Position numbers and translations under genes: made by a program. From Ferrimonas futtsuensis DSM 18154 (GTDB lineage Bacteria > Pseudomonadota > Gammaproteobacteria > Enterobacterales > Shewanellaceae), in the NCBI RefSeq assembly GCF_000422645.1, contig NZ_AUGL01000006.1, positions 186,001 through 250,000 on the forward strand: a stretch of DNA of 64,000 nucleotides, read 5' to 3'. The notes beneath the pieces were generated by a model, which did not search any database, was not told where the DNA came from, and was given only the letters and a program-made list of their open reading frames with translations. Every line of letters begins with the position of its first letter. Position 1 is the first letter of the stretch. Positions 44,029 to 53,074 of this stretch are shown one piece after another.

Positions 44029-46449
44029 ATGGAACGCCGCAATTTTCTAAAAATGAGCGCCGCAATGAGTGCCGCAGCCGCCGTTACCGGCTGTAGCTCC
44101 GAGTCCGCCAAAACCACGCCACCGCCAGTGCTGCCCGTTGAGGAAAAACTCAACTGGAGTGCCTGCCTGGTGAACTGTGGCTCCAACTGTCCGGTTAAGG
44201 TATACAGCCGCGACGGCATCATCACCCGCATCGAGTCTGAGTTCACCACCACAGATGAGTACGGTAACCACGACGTCCGTGCCTGCCTGCGTGGCCGTTC
44301 CCTGCGTAAGCGGGTCTACGCACCGGATCGTCTCAAGTACCCCATGAAGCGTGTCGGCCCCCGTGGCAGCGGCCAGTTCGAACGCATCAGCTGGGATGAA
44401 GCCCTGGATCTGGTCGCGGAAAAGCTGCAGGCCACCATCGACAACTATGGCAACGAGTCCATCCACTTCACCTACAACTCCGGTGCCCGTTATCACTTCT
44501 CCGGTAAGCAGTGTCTGTACCGGCTGATGAACCTCAAGGGCGGTTACCTGAACGCTTATGGCGATTACAGCTGGTCTCAGATCTATGAAGCCGCGGGCCA
44601 GACATACGGCTCTGCCGGTCCTGGCTGGCAAGGCAGCAGCGTCTCCGAGATGCAAAACTCCGATCTTGTGCTGATGGTGGGCTACAACCCCTCCGAGATC
44701 CGCATGAGTGGCTCCGGTGAAGCCTACGACTTCCTGATGCAGAAGCGTCAGAAGCAGTTCAAGACCATCATCATCGATCCGCGCTACACCGATTCCGCCG
44801 TGGGCAAAGAGGACCAGTGGATCGCCATCCGTCCCGGTACCGATGCCGCCCTGTTTGAGGCACTGGCCTTCGAGTGGATCACCAAAGGCCGCGTCAACCA
44901 GGCGTTCCTGGACAGCTACTGCGTCGGCTATGACGAGAAGACCATGCCCGCCGGCGTAGGCTATGAAGAGAGCTACAAAGCCTACATCCTGGACAACACC
45001 ACCATTGGTGATCTAACCCCGGGTGCCAATGCCAAAACGCCGGCCTGGGCCTCCGCCATCACCGGCATCGAAGAGCACATCATCGTGGAACTGGCCCGTG
45101 AACTGGCCGACGCCAAAGCGCCCTTCATCCAGATTGCCGCTTCCCTGAACCGTCAGGCCGCCGGTGAAAACAACACCCGGGCCGGTTACATGCTGCCCAT
45201 CCTGCTGGGCCAACTGGGTCTGCCGGGCACCAACTGCGGTGGCCTGTGTAAGGGTTCCTACCTGACCGCGCCCTTCATGCCCACCGGCTCCAACCCGGTG
45301 AAGAAGGCGATCTCCTTCTTCACCTTCACCCAGGCCATCGAAGACGGTGAGAACATGACCGTACTGGCCGACGGTGTTCAAGGTGTGGATCTGGACGAGA
45401 ACGGCGATGGCAAGCTGGGCAACAGCATCAAGGCGATCATCAACTACGGCGGTAACGCCCTGATCAACCAGCACTCCGACGTCAACAAGACCACCAAGAT
45501 TATTGCCGATGAGAGCAAGTGCGAATTCATCCTGGTGGTGGATAACTGGATGACCCCGAGCGCCAAGTTCGCCGACATCCTGCTGCCTGATGTTTCCTGG
45601 CTGGAGTCCGAAGACCTGATCTACCAGAGCTACTCCGCCGGCGACACCGCCACCCTGGTACAGATGAGCTCCAGTGTTGGCCCCATGTTCGAAGCCCGCC
45701 CAATCTATGAGGTGTGTGTCGATCTGGCCAAGCGCATGGGCGTGGAAGCGGAGTTTACCGAGGGTAAGTCACGGGAGGACTGGCTGAACCAGTTCTACGC
45801 AGAAGCCAAGGCGGCGACGCCGGATCTGCCGGAGAAAGAGGTGATGCTGACGCAGGGTATCCACCGCAAGTATCTGCCCAACGGCAGCTACATCGTGCTG
45901 GAAGATTTCCGCAAGGACCCGGTAGCCAACCCCCTGGGCACCCCGTCCGGTAAGATTGAGATCTACTCCTCTCGTCTGGCCGAGAAAGCCAAGACCTGGC
46001 AGCTCAAAGAGGGAGACGTCATCTCCGCCCTGCCCAAGTATGTCCCTACCTGGGAAGGCTATGAGGACACCGAAACCAAGAAGACCTACCCGCTGCAGTT
46101 GTTCGGCTACCACACCAAGGGCCGTGCTCACTCCAGCTACCACAACGTCCCCTGGCTGCGCGAAGCGGTACAGGACGCCGTATGGATGAACCCCATCGAC
46201 GCCAACAAACGCGGGCTGCAGACCGGCGACAAGGTTCACGTATTCAACGATCGCGGCACCATCGAGGTAGAGGTGAAGGTGACCCCACGGATCATGGTTG
46301 GCGTGGCGGCTGTGGGCCAGGGTGCCTGGTTCCAGGGCGGCAACGTCGATAAGGGCGGCTGTGTCAACGTACTGACCACCCACCGCACCACCGCGATCAC
46401 CAAGGGTAACCCCCAGCACACCAACCTGGTTGAAATCCGTAAGGCTTGA
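44029..46449 (+). CDS. dmsA: Extracellular DMSO reductase catalytic subunit DmsA
   Basis: 806 aa molybdopterin enzyme. The N-terminus has a Tat motif (MERRNFLKM) and then a lipobox-like AAAVTGCSS, so it is probably exported folded and lipidated. Cysteines CLVNCGSNCPV and a later Cys near 88 bind the FS0 cluster. The molybdenum serine is in NAYGDYSWSQ near 181. It reduces DMSO (possibly other S/N-oxides) at the cell surface. The architecture matches DmsA of Shewanella, not the inner-membrane DmsABC. Confidence 0.94.
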   Translation: MERRNFLKMSAAMSAAAAVTGCSSESAKTTPPPVLPVEEKLNWSACLVNCGSNCPVKVYSRDGIITRIESEFTTTDEYGNHDVRACLRGRSLRKRVYAPDRLKYPMKRVGPRGSGQFERISWDEALDLVAEKLQATIDNYGNESIHFTYNSGARYHFSGKQCLYRLMNLKGGYLNAYGDYSWSQIYEAAGQTYGSAGPGWQGSSVSEMQNSDLVLMVGYNPSEIRMSGSGEAYDFLMQKRQKQFKTIIIDPRYTDSAVGKEDQWIAIRPGTDAALFEALAFEWITKGRVNQAFLDSYCVGYDEKTMPAGVGYEESYKAYILDNTTIGDLTPGANAKTPAWASAITGIEEHIIVELARELADAKAPFIQIAASLNRQAAGENNTRAGYMLPILLGQLGLPGTNCGGLCKGSYLTAPFMPTGSNPVKKAISFFTFTQAIEDGENMTVLADGVQGVDLDENGDGKLGNSIKAIINYGGNALINQHSDVNKTTKIIADESKCEFILVVDNWMTPSAKFADILLPDVSWLESEDLIYQSYSAGDTATLVQMSSSVGPMFEARPIYEVCVDLAKRMGVEAEFTEGKSREDWLNQFYAEAKAATPDLPEKEVMLTQGIHRKYLPNGSYIVLEDFRKDPVANPLGTPSGKIEIYSSRLAEKAKTWQLKEGDVISALPKYVPTWEGYEDTETKKTYPLQLFGYHTKGRAHSSYHNVPWLREAVQDAVWMNPIDANKRGLQTGDKVHVFNDRGTIEVEVKVTPRIMVGVAAVGQGAWFQGGNVDKGGCVNVLTTHRTTAITKGNPQHTNLVEIRKA

Positions 46450-46461
46450 TAGGAGTTTACA

Positions 46462-47097
46462 ATGAGTACTAATGTTCAATACGGCTTTCACGTCGACACC
46501 AGCAAGTGCACCGGTTGCAAAACCTGCCAGATCGCCTGTAAAGACCGCTCCGACCTGCCGGTAGGGGTCAATTGGCGCCGGGTGTACGAATATGGCGGAG
46601 GCACCTGGAGTGAGTCAGCCGACGGAACCGTCAGCCAGAATGTGTTCGCCTACTACACCTCTCTGGGCTGCAACCACTGCTCCGAGCCGGTGTGTACCAA
46701 GGCCTGCCCTACCGGCGCCATGCACAAACGCCGCGAGGACGGGTTGGTTATGGTGGATGCGACAATTTGCATCGGCTGCGAAAGCTGTGCCCGCGCCTGC
46801 CCGTACGATGCCCCTCAGATTGACAGTGCCAAGGGCGTCATGACCAAGTGCGACGGCTGTGCCGATCGCATCAAAGCCGGCAAGCTGCCCAGCTGTGTGG
46901 AGTCCTGCCCCATGCGCGCACTGGACTTTGGCCCGATGGAAGAGCTCAAAGCCAAGTATCCGGCCGCCCTGGCCCCCAACTTTGCGCCCATGCCGTCCAG
47001 CGACGTCACTTCGCCCAACCTGCTGATCACGCCTAACCGACTGACTCGCCCCAGTGGCAGCAGTGAGGGTGAGGTACTAAATTCAGCCGAAGTGTAA
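46462..47097 (+). CDS. dmsB: DMSO reductase iron-sulfur subunit DmsB
   Basis: 211 aa (E. coli 205). Four ferredoxin-type cysteine groups: CTGCKTCQIACK, CNHCSEPVCTKACPTGAM, CIGCESCARACPYDAP and CDGCADR...CVESCPMRAL, each for one [4Fe-4S]. It links DmsE/DmsF electrons to DmsA. It lacks a Tat signal, so it should ride with DmsA. No dmsC anchor follows. Confidence 0.95.
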   Translation: MSTNVQYGFHVDTSKCTGCKTCQIACKDRSDLPVGVNWRRVYEYGGGTWSESADGTVSQNVFAYYTSLGCNHCSEPVCTKACPTGAMHKRREDGLVMVDATICIGCESCARACPYDAPQIDSAKGVMTKCDGCADRIKAGKLPSCVESCPMRALDFGPMEELKAKYPAALAPNFAPMPSSDVTSPNLLITPNRLTRPSGSSEGEVLNSAEV

Positions 47098-47115
47098 AAC
47101 GTCAGACCCCAAGGA

Positions 47116-47140
47116 GGGGAGCCTCGGCTCCCCTTTTTTC
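47116..47140 (+). terminator. Terminator-like hairpin between dmsB and dmsG
   Basis: GGGGAGC/GCTCCCC stem (47116-47122 with 47127-47133), CTCG loop, six T. It would let structural subunits exceed the chaperone by partial read-through. Confidence 0.75.
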
Positions 47141-47165
47141 CATACAAACAAAGTGAGATAAGGCG

Positions 47166-47816
47166 ATGCTGAATCAGGAACAACTGAGCTGCTACCAGGC
47201 ACAGGCCAATGTCCTCTACCACGCGCTCTACTTTGAGCCCAGCGAATTTCTCTTGGGGCAGTTCAGAGAAAATGATGTAGCCCAAAGCTGGCCGGAGACG
47301 GGCGAGCACTCTCAACGCAGCCGGGGCCTGGCGCTGCTGGAGCAGGCTCTGAAGGAGCCTGACGAAACACTCCTGCCGATGCTGAAGAAAGACTACACCC
47401 AGCTTTTTTTGGGGCCAGGTGAACTTACCGCAATCCCCTGGGGATCACCCTACCTTCATGAAAAACGCCTGTTGTGCGGCCCCTCTACCGAGGCCTTTGC
47501 CGCATTCTGCCAACACCATGGCATTCAGGTCTCCACCCAAAGCAAAGAGCCCATCGACCACATTGGGCTGATGCTGTCGGTTCTGGGCAGCCTGTTGGCT
47601 GAGGAGCTCAAACAGGAAAATGGTGTACCGCTAAAAGTCGCCGAAGACCTGCTGCGAGATCACCTGTTACCCTGGAGCGACCGTTTCTGCGAGCTTATGC
47701 TGGCGGGTGCCACCACGCCCTATTATCAAGGTATCGCCCTGCTTATCTCTAGCCTGCTCGATGGACTGACGCAGGAGCTGGATATCTCTCCCCTTTCCCT
47801 GCAGCTCTTCCAATAG
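47166..47816 (+). CDS. dmsG: TorD/DmsD-family molybdoenzyme chaperone (DmsG)
   Basis: 216 aa, all-helical. YTQLFLGPGELTAIPWGSPYLHEKRLLCGPST contains the family Y-x-x-L-F-x-G/P core; DHIGLMLSVLGSLLAEE is the second TorD signature. It binds the Tat leader of DmsA and assists cofactor loading. It follows dmsB by 68 bases, across a terminator-like hairpin. The symbol dmsG follows Shewanella usage. Confidence 0.88.
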   Translation: MLNQEQLSCYQAQANVLYHALYFEPSEFLLGQFRENDVAQSWPETGEHSQRSRGLALLEQALKEPDETLLPMLKKDYTQLFLGPGELTAIPWGSPYLHEKRLLCGPSTEAFAAFCQHHGIQVSTQSKEPIDHIGLMLSVLGSLLAEELKQENGVPLKVAEDLLRDHLLPWSDRFCELMLAGATTPYYQGIALLISSLLDGLTQELDISPLSLQLFQ

Positions 47817-47852
47817 AGTGCGTTATTGCTGACCGGGTCGTCCGTTTCCCGG

Positions 47853-50651
47853 TCAGCCTTTTTGTCTAAGCCAACAAGCAAACGCCTGGACACTGGCCTC
47901 ACACAGTAGGGAGAGCTGTTCCCGCGACGCTTCCCCCCAATCACCGGAGAGCTCCAGCTCGGCGCAGGCCTGGGCCAGGGCGCTCATACCCACCGCCCCT
48001 GCGCCGCCCTTCAGGCGGTGAATGGCCCCTTTCCACTGCTCATCTTCACAGGCAAGTAACTGCTCGGCATCCGTTTGGAATCGGTTACACATGGTTGCCA
48101 GGGTCTCACCACCCAGTACAGACAGGTCCTGCTCCAGTTGTTTCCGGTTGAGCAGTTCGTGATGACCCTGCTCTTCCCTGGCAAGGCACACTTTAGACTG
48201 ACCACAGAGCACCGAGGCCAGCTCTTCCAACTTAAGGGGTTTGGCAATAAAGCCATCAAATCCACTGGCAATGAATGCCTCAACCTGTTCGGTGAAGGCA
48301 TGGGCGGTCATTGCCAGGCAGGGAAGCGTCCGCTCATACTCGAGATGGTGGTGCTCCACCAACTGAGGCCTAAGCAGTTCGCCGCTGATGTCCGGCAGGT
48401 TGATGTCCACCAGGGCCAGATCGAATGGCCCCTGCTCCAGGGCTTCCAGAGCCTCCCTGCCGTCTGACGCCAACAGATACCGTTGCCCCAATTTCTCGAG
48501 AAATCCACCGATCACCAGTTGGTTGGTGGGATTGTCCTCCACCACCAACAGGTACCCGGCTGGTGGCATCTCTATCTGACTTACCCCCCTCTGAGGCGCC
48601 TCACAGGGAAGCAGATCCACCAACAACGTAAAGATGGCACCCTGACCGGTCTGACTGTCGACGGTCAGGGTGCCCCCCATGGCCTCGGCCAGTCGGCGGC
48701 TGATTGAGAGACCCAGGCCGGTACCGCCAGGGGTGTGGTGTGCGTCGGCCTGCCGAAAAGGTTCAAAGATCGCTTCCTGACGGCCAGGCTCAATGCCGGG
48801 CCCGGTGTCCAGCACCTGGAAACACACCTGGCCTGCCTTGATGGCCAGGGACAGATCGACGCGGCCATGGGAGGTGAACTTCACTGCATTTGAAGCCAGG
48901 TTCATCATGATCTGTCGGACCTTAGCGCGATCGCACAGATAGGCTGCAGCCAGGTCATTCTCCACGTTTAACTCAAGCGTCAGCCCTTTGCCCAGGGCAA
49001 CGGGGCCCAAAGTATCCACCACCTCTTCGGCCAAACTGATGAGATCGTACGGTGCCGCCGCCAGCTCCAACTCGCCCGCTTCAATCTTGGAGTAATCCAA
49101 CACATCGTTGATCACCTCCAGCAACGATTCGCCGGAACGCTGAATCACCGCCAACTGACCTTTCTGTTTGGTGGTCAGGTTTTCCGATTCCATCAGCTGC
49201 GCCATGCCCAGGATGCCGTTCATTGGGGTACGGATCTCATGGCTGATGGTGGCCAGGAAGCTGCTCTTCGCCCGGCTGGCATCCTCGGCATCCTCGGTAG
49301 CCTTGGCGGAGACTTTGAGTTGCTCCGCCAGCTTACGGTTCACCAGCGACAACTCAACGGTGCGCTCGGAAACCGTCTGCTCCAGCACTTTATGCTGGTG
49401 CCTGAGCTCGGCTTCCGCTTTACGCCGGGCAATGACGTTCTCCTTAAAGGTTTGGATGGCACCGGCCAGGCGACTCAGTTCATCCTCACCCTTGGGTGTC
49501 ACCTCGACGTTCACCCTACCTTCAGACAGAGACAGCAGTGCACTGGTGTAGTAGTTGATGCGCACCACCACATCCTTCAGCACCACCTGCCACACCAACA
49601 GCAGGCCGACCCCCAGTGCCAGAAGACCGAGCACCACCAGGGTGATCTGGGACCAGCGAAACGCTTCATCCGCCTGCTTTCCGGCATCGCTGATGGCGTT
49701 GTTGGCTCTAAGCAGCAGGTCGTCCATTCGACTATTAAGCCGGGCAAACTCCTGCTCTACCTGGCCGCTCAACGCCACCAGCCTTGGCGCAAACGTAAGC
49801 TGCTGACGCCGAAATTCATAGAGTTCAAGCCCTTCAGCCAGTCGGGTCATCATCGACTCCATCGCCTTGCGGCGCTCAGGATCCCTGACCTCCTGAATCA
49901 TCAATGGCAGGTAACGACTCAAAACCTCAAACTTTTCCCCAAGCGCGTCAACCGACGGCTGATCGGTTGCCTGGGGCAACAGCACCAACTGCTGGCGAAG
50001 ACGAACCAGGTTGTACTTGAGTTCACTCATGCGCCGCAGCTGAAGAAGGTCCACTTCGATGAGATCGTCGGCGTGGCGCACTCGCTCCGGCCCGCTCTCA
50101 TAGAGTCCGATGCTTCGGGCAACGATGGCGGTTTCGGCGTTGGCCAGCTGAGAGTCCACCAGGTCGGCCATATCCAGGGCAACCTGATTGATCCGTTCCA
50201 GCCCCTGATTGAAATTGTGCTCCTGGGCCAGCCTTTCACCCACCAGCTGCACCTGCTCCGACAACAGCGCCTCGATCCGTTCACTGGTGGACAACAGGGG
50301 GGCACTCACCTGGCTGTTGGGGCCGAACTGATCAAACTCGCCAATATGACGGTTCAGGGCATCCATATCGGTTTTCAATCGCTGCTCGGTACGAATCAGT
50401 TCGGCGGGATCGTCCACCTGGGTCAGGAACTGACCGGTAAGCACAATGCGCCCCCCCAACTCGGCCAGGGTTCGACTCTGGTTAAACAGCGGCACCGCCC
50501 GCTGCGCCAGGGCGTCATGGCCGGTTTTAAGTTCGGACAGGGAAAGCCACCCGACCAGAGAGGAGAGCACGGACAATGAAGCCAGCGCCAGGAAGGCCAG
50601 CAGCAACTTGGCAGTGAGTGAGCGACTAGGCAAAAATCGATTGAGTTTCAA
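47853..50651 (-). CDS. torS: Hybrid sensor kinase TorS
   Basis: 932 aa, tripartite unorthodox kinase. TM1 about 12-32, a long helical periplasmic sensor (33-335), TM2 about 336-358, HAMP, then HisKA with SHEIRTPMNGILGMAQL (His near 472), HATPase (about 580-690), a receiver with VVEDNPTNQ and LALVDINLPDISGE (Asp near 755), and a C-terminal Hpt with AIHRLKGGAGAVGM. This is the TorS layout; it senses TMAO with TorT. It starts with TTG at 50651. It is divergent from torT across 59 bases. Confidence 0.92.
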   Translation of the reverse strand: MKLNRFLPSRSLTAKLLLAFLALASLSVLSSLVGWLSLSELKTGHDALAQRAVPLFNQSRTLAELGGRIVLTGQFLTQVDDPAELIRTEQRLKTDMDALNRHIGEFDQFGPNSQVSAPLLSTSERIEALLSEQVQLVGERLAQEHNFNQGLERINQVALDMADLVDSQLANAETAIVARSIGLYESGPERVRHADDLIEVDLLQLRRMSELKYNLVRLRQQLVLLPQATDQPSVDALGEKFEVLSRYLPLMIQEVRDPERRKAMESMMTRLAEGLELYEFRRQQLTFAPRLVALSGQVEQEFARLNSRMDDLLLRANNAISDAGKQADEAFRWSQITLVVLGLLALGVGLLLVWQVVLKDVVVRINYYTSALLSLSEGRVNVEVTPKGEDELSRLAGAIQTFKENVIARRKAEAELRHQHKVLEQTVSERTVELSLVNRKLAEQLKVSAKATEDAEDASRAKSSFLATISHEIRTPMNGILGMAQLMESENLTTKQKGQLAVIQRSGESLLEVINDVLDYSKIEAGELELAAAPYDLISLAEEVVDTLGPVALGKGLTLELNVENDLAAAYLCDRAKVRQIMMNLASNAVKFTSHGRVDLSLAIKAGQVCFQVLDTGPGIEPGRQEAIFEPFRQADAHHTPGGTGLGLSISRRLAEAMGGTLTVDSQTGQGAIFTLLVDLLPCEAPQRGVSQIEMPPAGYLLVVEDNPTNQLVIGGFLEKLGQRYLLASDGREALEALEQGPFDLALVDINLPDISGELLRPQLVEHHHLEYERTLPCLAMTAHAFTEQVEAFIASGFDGFIAKPLKLEELASVLCGQSKVCLAREEQGHHELLNRKQLEQDLSVLGGETLATMCNRFQTDAEQLLACEDEQWKGAIHRLKGGAGAVGMSALAQACAELELSGDWGEASREQLSLLCEASVQAFACWLRQKG

Positions 50652-50671
50652 GGCGACAGCAGCATCTCTGA

Positions 50672-50689
50672 TACACTAACTACAGTGTA
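50672..50689. promoter_or_regulatory. Inverted repeat in the torS-torT divergent promoter
   Basis: TACACT, six bases, AGTGTA: a perfect 6-6-6 palindrome midway in the 59-base gap between torS and torT. It is not a TorR box. It could be an operator for both genes; identity unknown. Confidence 0.4.
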
Positions 50690-50710
50690 CCCCAAATCAG
50701 GTAATGGCCT

Positions 50711-51682
50711 GTGTTAACCCCATCTCGTGCCGCACTATTTGCCACACTGTTTGTTGCCGCCCAGCAAGGACAGGCTGCCCCCTTCAAAGTGTGCGCTCTC
50801 TACCCCCACCTGAAAGACAGCTACTGGATCAGCGTCAACCAGGGCATGGTAGAGCGGGCCAGGGAGTATGGGATGGCGCTAAAGGTGATGGAAGCTGGCG
50901 GGTACGCCAACCAGGATACTCAGGTGGAGCAGTTCTACAAGTGCCAAGCCTGGGGCGCCGACCTGGTACTGCTGGGCAGCGTCAGTTATCAAATTGATTC
51001 AAGAATCAAAAGCCAGTTGAATAAGACCCCCACTGTGGCGGTCATCAACCAGGTGGAGCCGGATTCGGTGATCGCCACTGTCGGTGTGTCCTGGTATGAA
51101 ATGGGCAAAAACCTCGGTTTGTATATCAACAACCGCTTTAAGCCTCACAGCCGAGTAAAGACCCTGATCATGTACGGTCCTCGCGGGCGAGGTGGCAACC
51201 AGTTTATCAACAAAGGAGTGGGTGACGCCGTCGAGCCAGACCGGCTGCAGGTTGTGGGCGAGCTATACGGTAGCAACAGTGCGGCCGTACAGAGACAGTT
51301 GCTTAAAGACTACCTGGCAACCAACCCGGTGCCCGAACTGATCATCGGCGGCGCAGTCTCGACGGAGGTGGCGGTCAACGAACTTCGCCAACCCCTGGCA
51401 GAGGGGAAAACCAAGCTCCTGAGCAGCTACCTGACCCACGGCGTCTACCGGGCCCTGCTCAGGGGCAAAATCCTGATGGCCAACTCGGATCAGATGCGGC
51501 TTCAGGGCAAGATGTCCATCGACGCGGCTCACCGCTGGCAGCAGGGCGAAACCCTGCCCAAGGTGTTGGGACCCAGTATCATCAGTCTGACCCCGGGCTA
51601 CCATCTTGATCTGGTGGACGACAGCCTCTCCAGTCCCGGCTTTATGCCGGTCTACGAAGTGACCGCCGACCCGAACAGATAA
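50711..51682 (+). CDS. torT: Periplasmic TMAO-sensing protein TorT
   Basis: 323 aa, GTG start. Short signal peptide (LTPSRAALFATLFVAAQQGQA) then a type I periplasmic binding protein fold (FKVCALYPHLKDSYWISVNQGMVERAREYGMALKVMEAGGY). It binds TMAO and docks on the TorS sensor. Its end overlaps the convergent torR by 31 bases. Confidence 0.92.
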   Translation: MLTPSRAALFATLFVAAQQGQAAPFKVCALYPHLKDSYWISVNQGMVERAREYGMALKVMEAGGYANQDTQVEQFYKCQAWGADLVLLGSVSYQIDSRIKSQLNKTPTVAVINQVEPDSVIATVGVSWYEMGKNLGLYINNRFKPHSRVKTLIMYGPRGRGGNQFINKGVGDAVEPDRLQVVGELYGSNSAAVQRQLLKDYLATNPVPELIIGGAVSTEVAVNELRQPLAEGKTKLLSSYLTHGVYRALLRGKILMANSDQMRLQGKMSIDAAHRWQQGETLPKVLGPSIISLTPGYHLDLVDDSLSSPGFMPVYEVTADPNR

Positions 51683-52371
51683 CCTTCACCGTGAACGGTA
51701 ACGAACAGCGTCGGATACCCCTCCCCCTGCTCCATCTTGGCCCGCAGGCGCCTGACCAGCACATCCACAGTGCGGTCGTTAGGCGCATCGACACGGTGAG
51801 AGATCAGATTCAGCAACCGTTCCCTCGGCAGCACCTGTTGTGGGTGAGACACAAAGGCGTGCAGCAACTCAAACTCCGCCTTGGTCAACTTGACCTGCTC
51901 ACCGCCCCGCCACAACTGACGACTGGCGGTTGAGAAGCGCCATCCGGCAAAATGACACTCGCTGTCGTCACCCAGCGGCTGATCAGGCCCTTTCACCAGA
52001 CTCATGCGCCACAACAGGTTTTTAACCCTCACCAACAGTTCGCGCATCTCCACCGGTTTGGTGACATAGTCATCGGCCCCCATCTCCAGGCCAACAATTT
52101 TATCCACCGAGTCGCATCGCCCGGTCACCAGGATGATGCCGACATTGGACTCGGATCGAAGCATACGGGTGAGCATCATGCCGTCTTCGTCAGGCAGGTT
52201 CACGTCCAGCAACAACAGTTCATACTGATTGGCGGCCATCCGCTCCCGCATCTGCGCGGCACTGTCGGCGGTATCCACGATATACCCGGCCTGCTTGAAG
52301 TAACCAGCGTGGCGCAGCTGGGTGACCGGGTCATCCTCCACCACCAGAATGCGTTGTCCTGTCTGATTCAT
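51652..52371 (-). CDS. torR: Response regulator TorR (OmpR family)
   Basis: 239 aa from ATG at 52371 (E. coli TorR 230); the open frame to 52431 adds residues unlike the family. Receiver: LVVEDDPVTQ and LLLDVNLPDEDG (phospho-Asp near 54), with the switch residues TKP. The C-terminal winged helix has VKLTKAEFELLHAFVSHPQQVLPRERLL. It activates respiratory operons via TorR boxes; the best site seen in this window is upstream of dmsE, about 10.7 kb away. Confidence 0.92.
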   Translation of the reverse strand: MNQTGQRILVVEDDPVTQLRHAGYFKQAGYIVDTADSAAQMRERMAANQYELLLLDVNLPDEDGMMLTRMLRSESNVGIILVTGRCDSVDKIVGLEMGADDYVTKPVEMRELLVRVKNLLWRMSLVKGPDQPLGDDSECHFAGWRFSTASRQLWRGGEQVKLTKAEFELLHAFVSHPQQVLPRERLLNLISHRVDAPNDRTVDVLVRRLRAKMEQGEGYPTLFVTVHGEGYLFGSAVTS

Positions 52372-52477
52372 CTGTGGGTCCAATGTAATAATCCTGTAAA
52401 GGATCTTTATCGCTGGCGGAGGCAGATTCAAGTGGTATGAGCAGAAAGTGGGAGTTGCGGCATAATCGTTTGGTCAC

Positions 52478-52503
52478 AAAAAAGCCGGCCACAAGGGCCG
52501 GCT
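52478..52503 (-). terminator. Terminator of the diheme protein-lipoprotein operon
   Basis: On the minus strand, stem AGCCGGCC/GGCCGGCT (52496-52503 with 52483-52490), five-base loop, then five U. Confidence 0.85.
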
Positions 52504-52526
52504 AAGGTTTTCAGCAATGATGATTG

Positions 52527-53045
52527 TTATGCGCCACTGTCTACCAGGATGGGGTCAACGGTGACTGTTTCGGTTGCTACTGAAATCAAGCTCTTAACAC
52601 TTTGAGGCTCGGCAGACCACGCAAAGTTGTCTGGAGTCAGAGTGTAACTGCCCTTGGTTTCGCCCTCTACGATGGCGATGTTGCAGGTCTCGCCAGCGCA
52701 GTCAAACACCTTGGCTTCGTGACCTGGCAGACCCATCTTATCGGACATATGCTTCCACTCCGCAGGAGCCTGCATGCCCACATACTTCAGGGACACAGTC
52801 GCAGTGTCTGCCGCCAGACCGGTGATGGCAGTGCCTTCATCGGTCGCCAGGGTAAAGGTCACCACACCACTGGTGTCGTCTACTGCTACGCCAGCAACCG
52901 CAATGGTAGTGGCATCGCCGATGGCAACGGTCTCTTCCTTGGGTGGCTCAACTGGCGGCTTTTCAACATCATTGTTGTTGTCGTCACTGCCACAACCCAC
53001 CAGGGCGAGGTTAGCCAGAGCTAACGCGATTAATGTTCTTTTCAT
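52527..53045 (-). CDS. Secreted lipoprotein of unknown function, OmcA/MtrC domain I-like
   Basis: 172 aa. Lipoprotein signal MKRTLIALALANLALVGC, then a disordered Asp/Asn and Pro/Glu linker. It continues with one beta-rich domain (about 45-160: VDDTSGVVTFTLATDEGTAITGLAADTATVSLKYVG...) with a Cys pair (CAGETC). The domain recalls the N-terminal domain of OmcA/MtrC outer-membrane decaheme cytochromes, but no CXXCH is present. It is 29 bases downstream of the diheme gene with AGGAG before ATG, in the same operon. Confidence 0.8.
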   Translation of the reverse strand: MKRTLIALALANLALVGCGSDDNNNDVEKPPVEPPKEETVAIGDATTIAVAGVAVDDTSGVVTFTLATDEGTAITGLAADTATVSLKYVGMQAPAEWKHMSDKMGLPGHEAKVFDCAGETCNIAIVEGETKGSYTLTPDNFAWSAEPQSVKSLISVATETVTVDPILVDSGA

Positions 53046-53074
53046 AAGGATTCTCCTATCGCTATGGCCAACAC

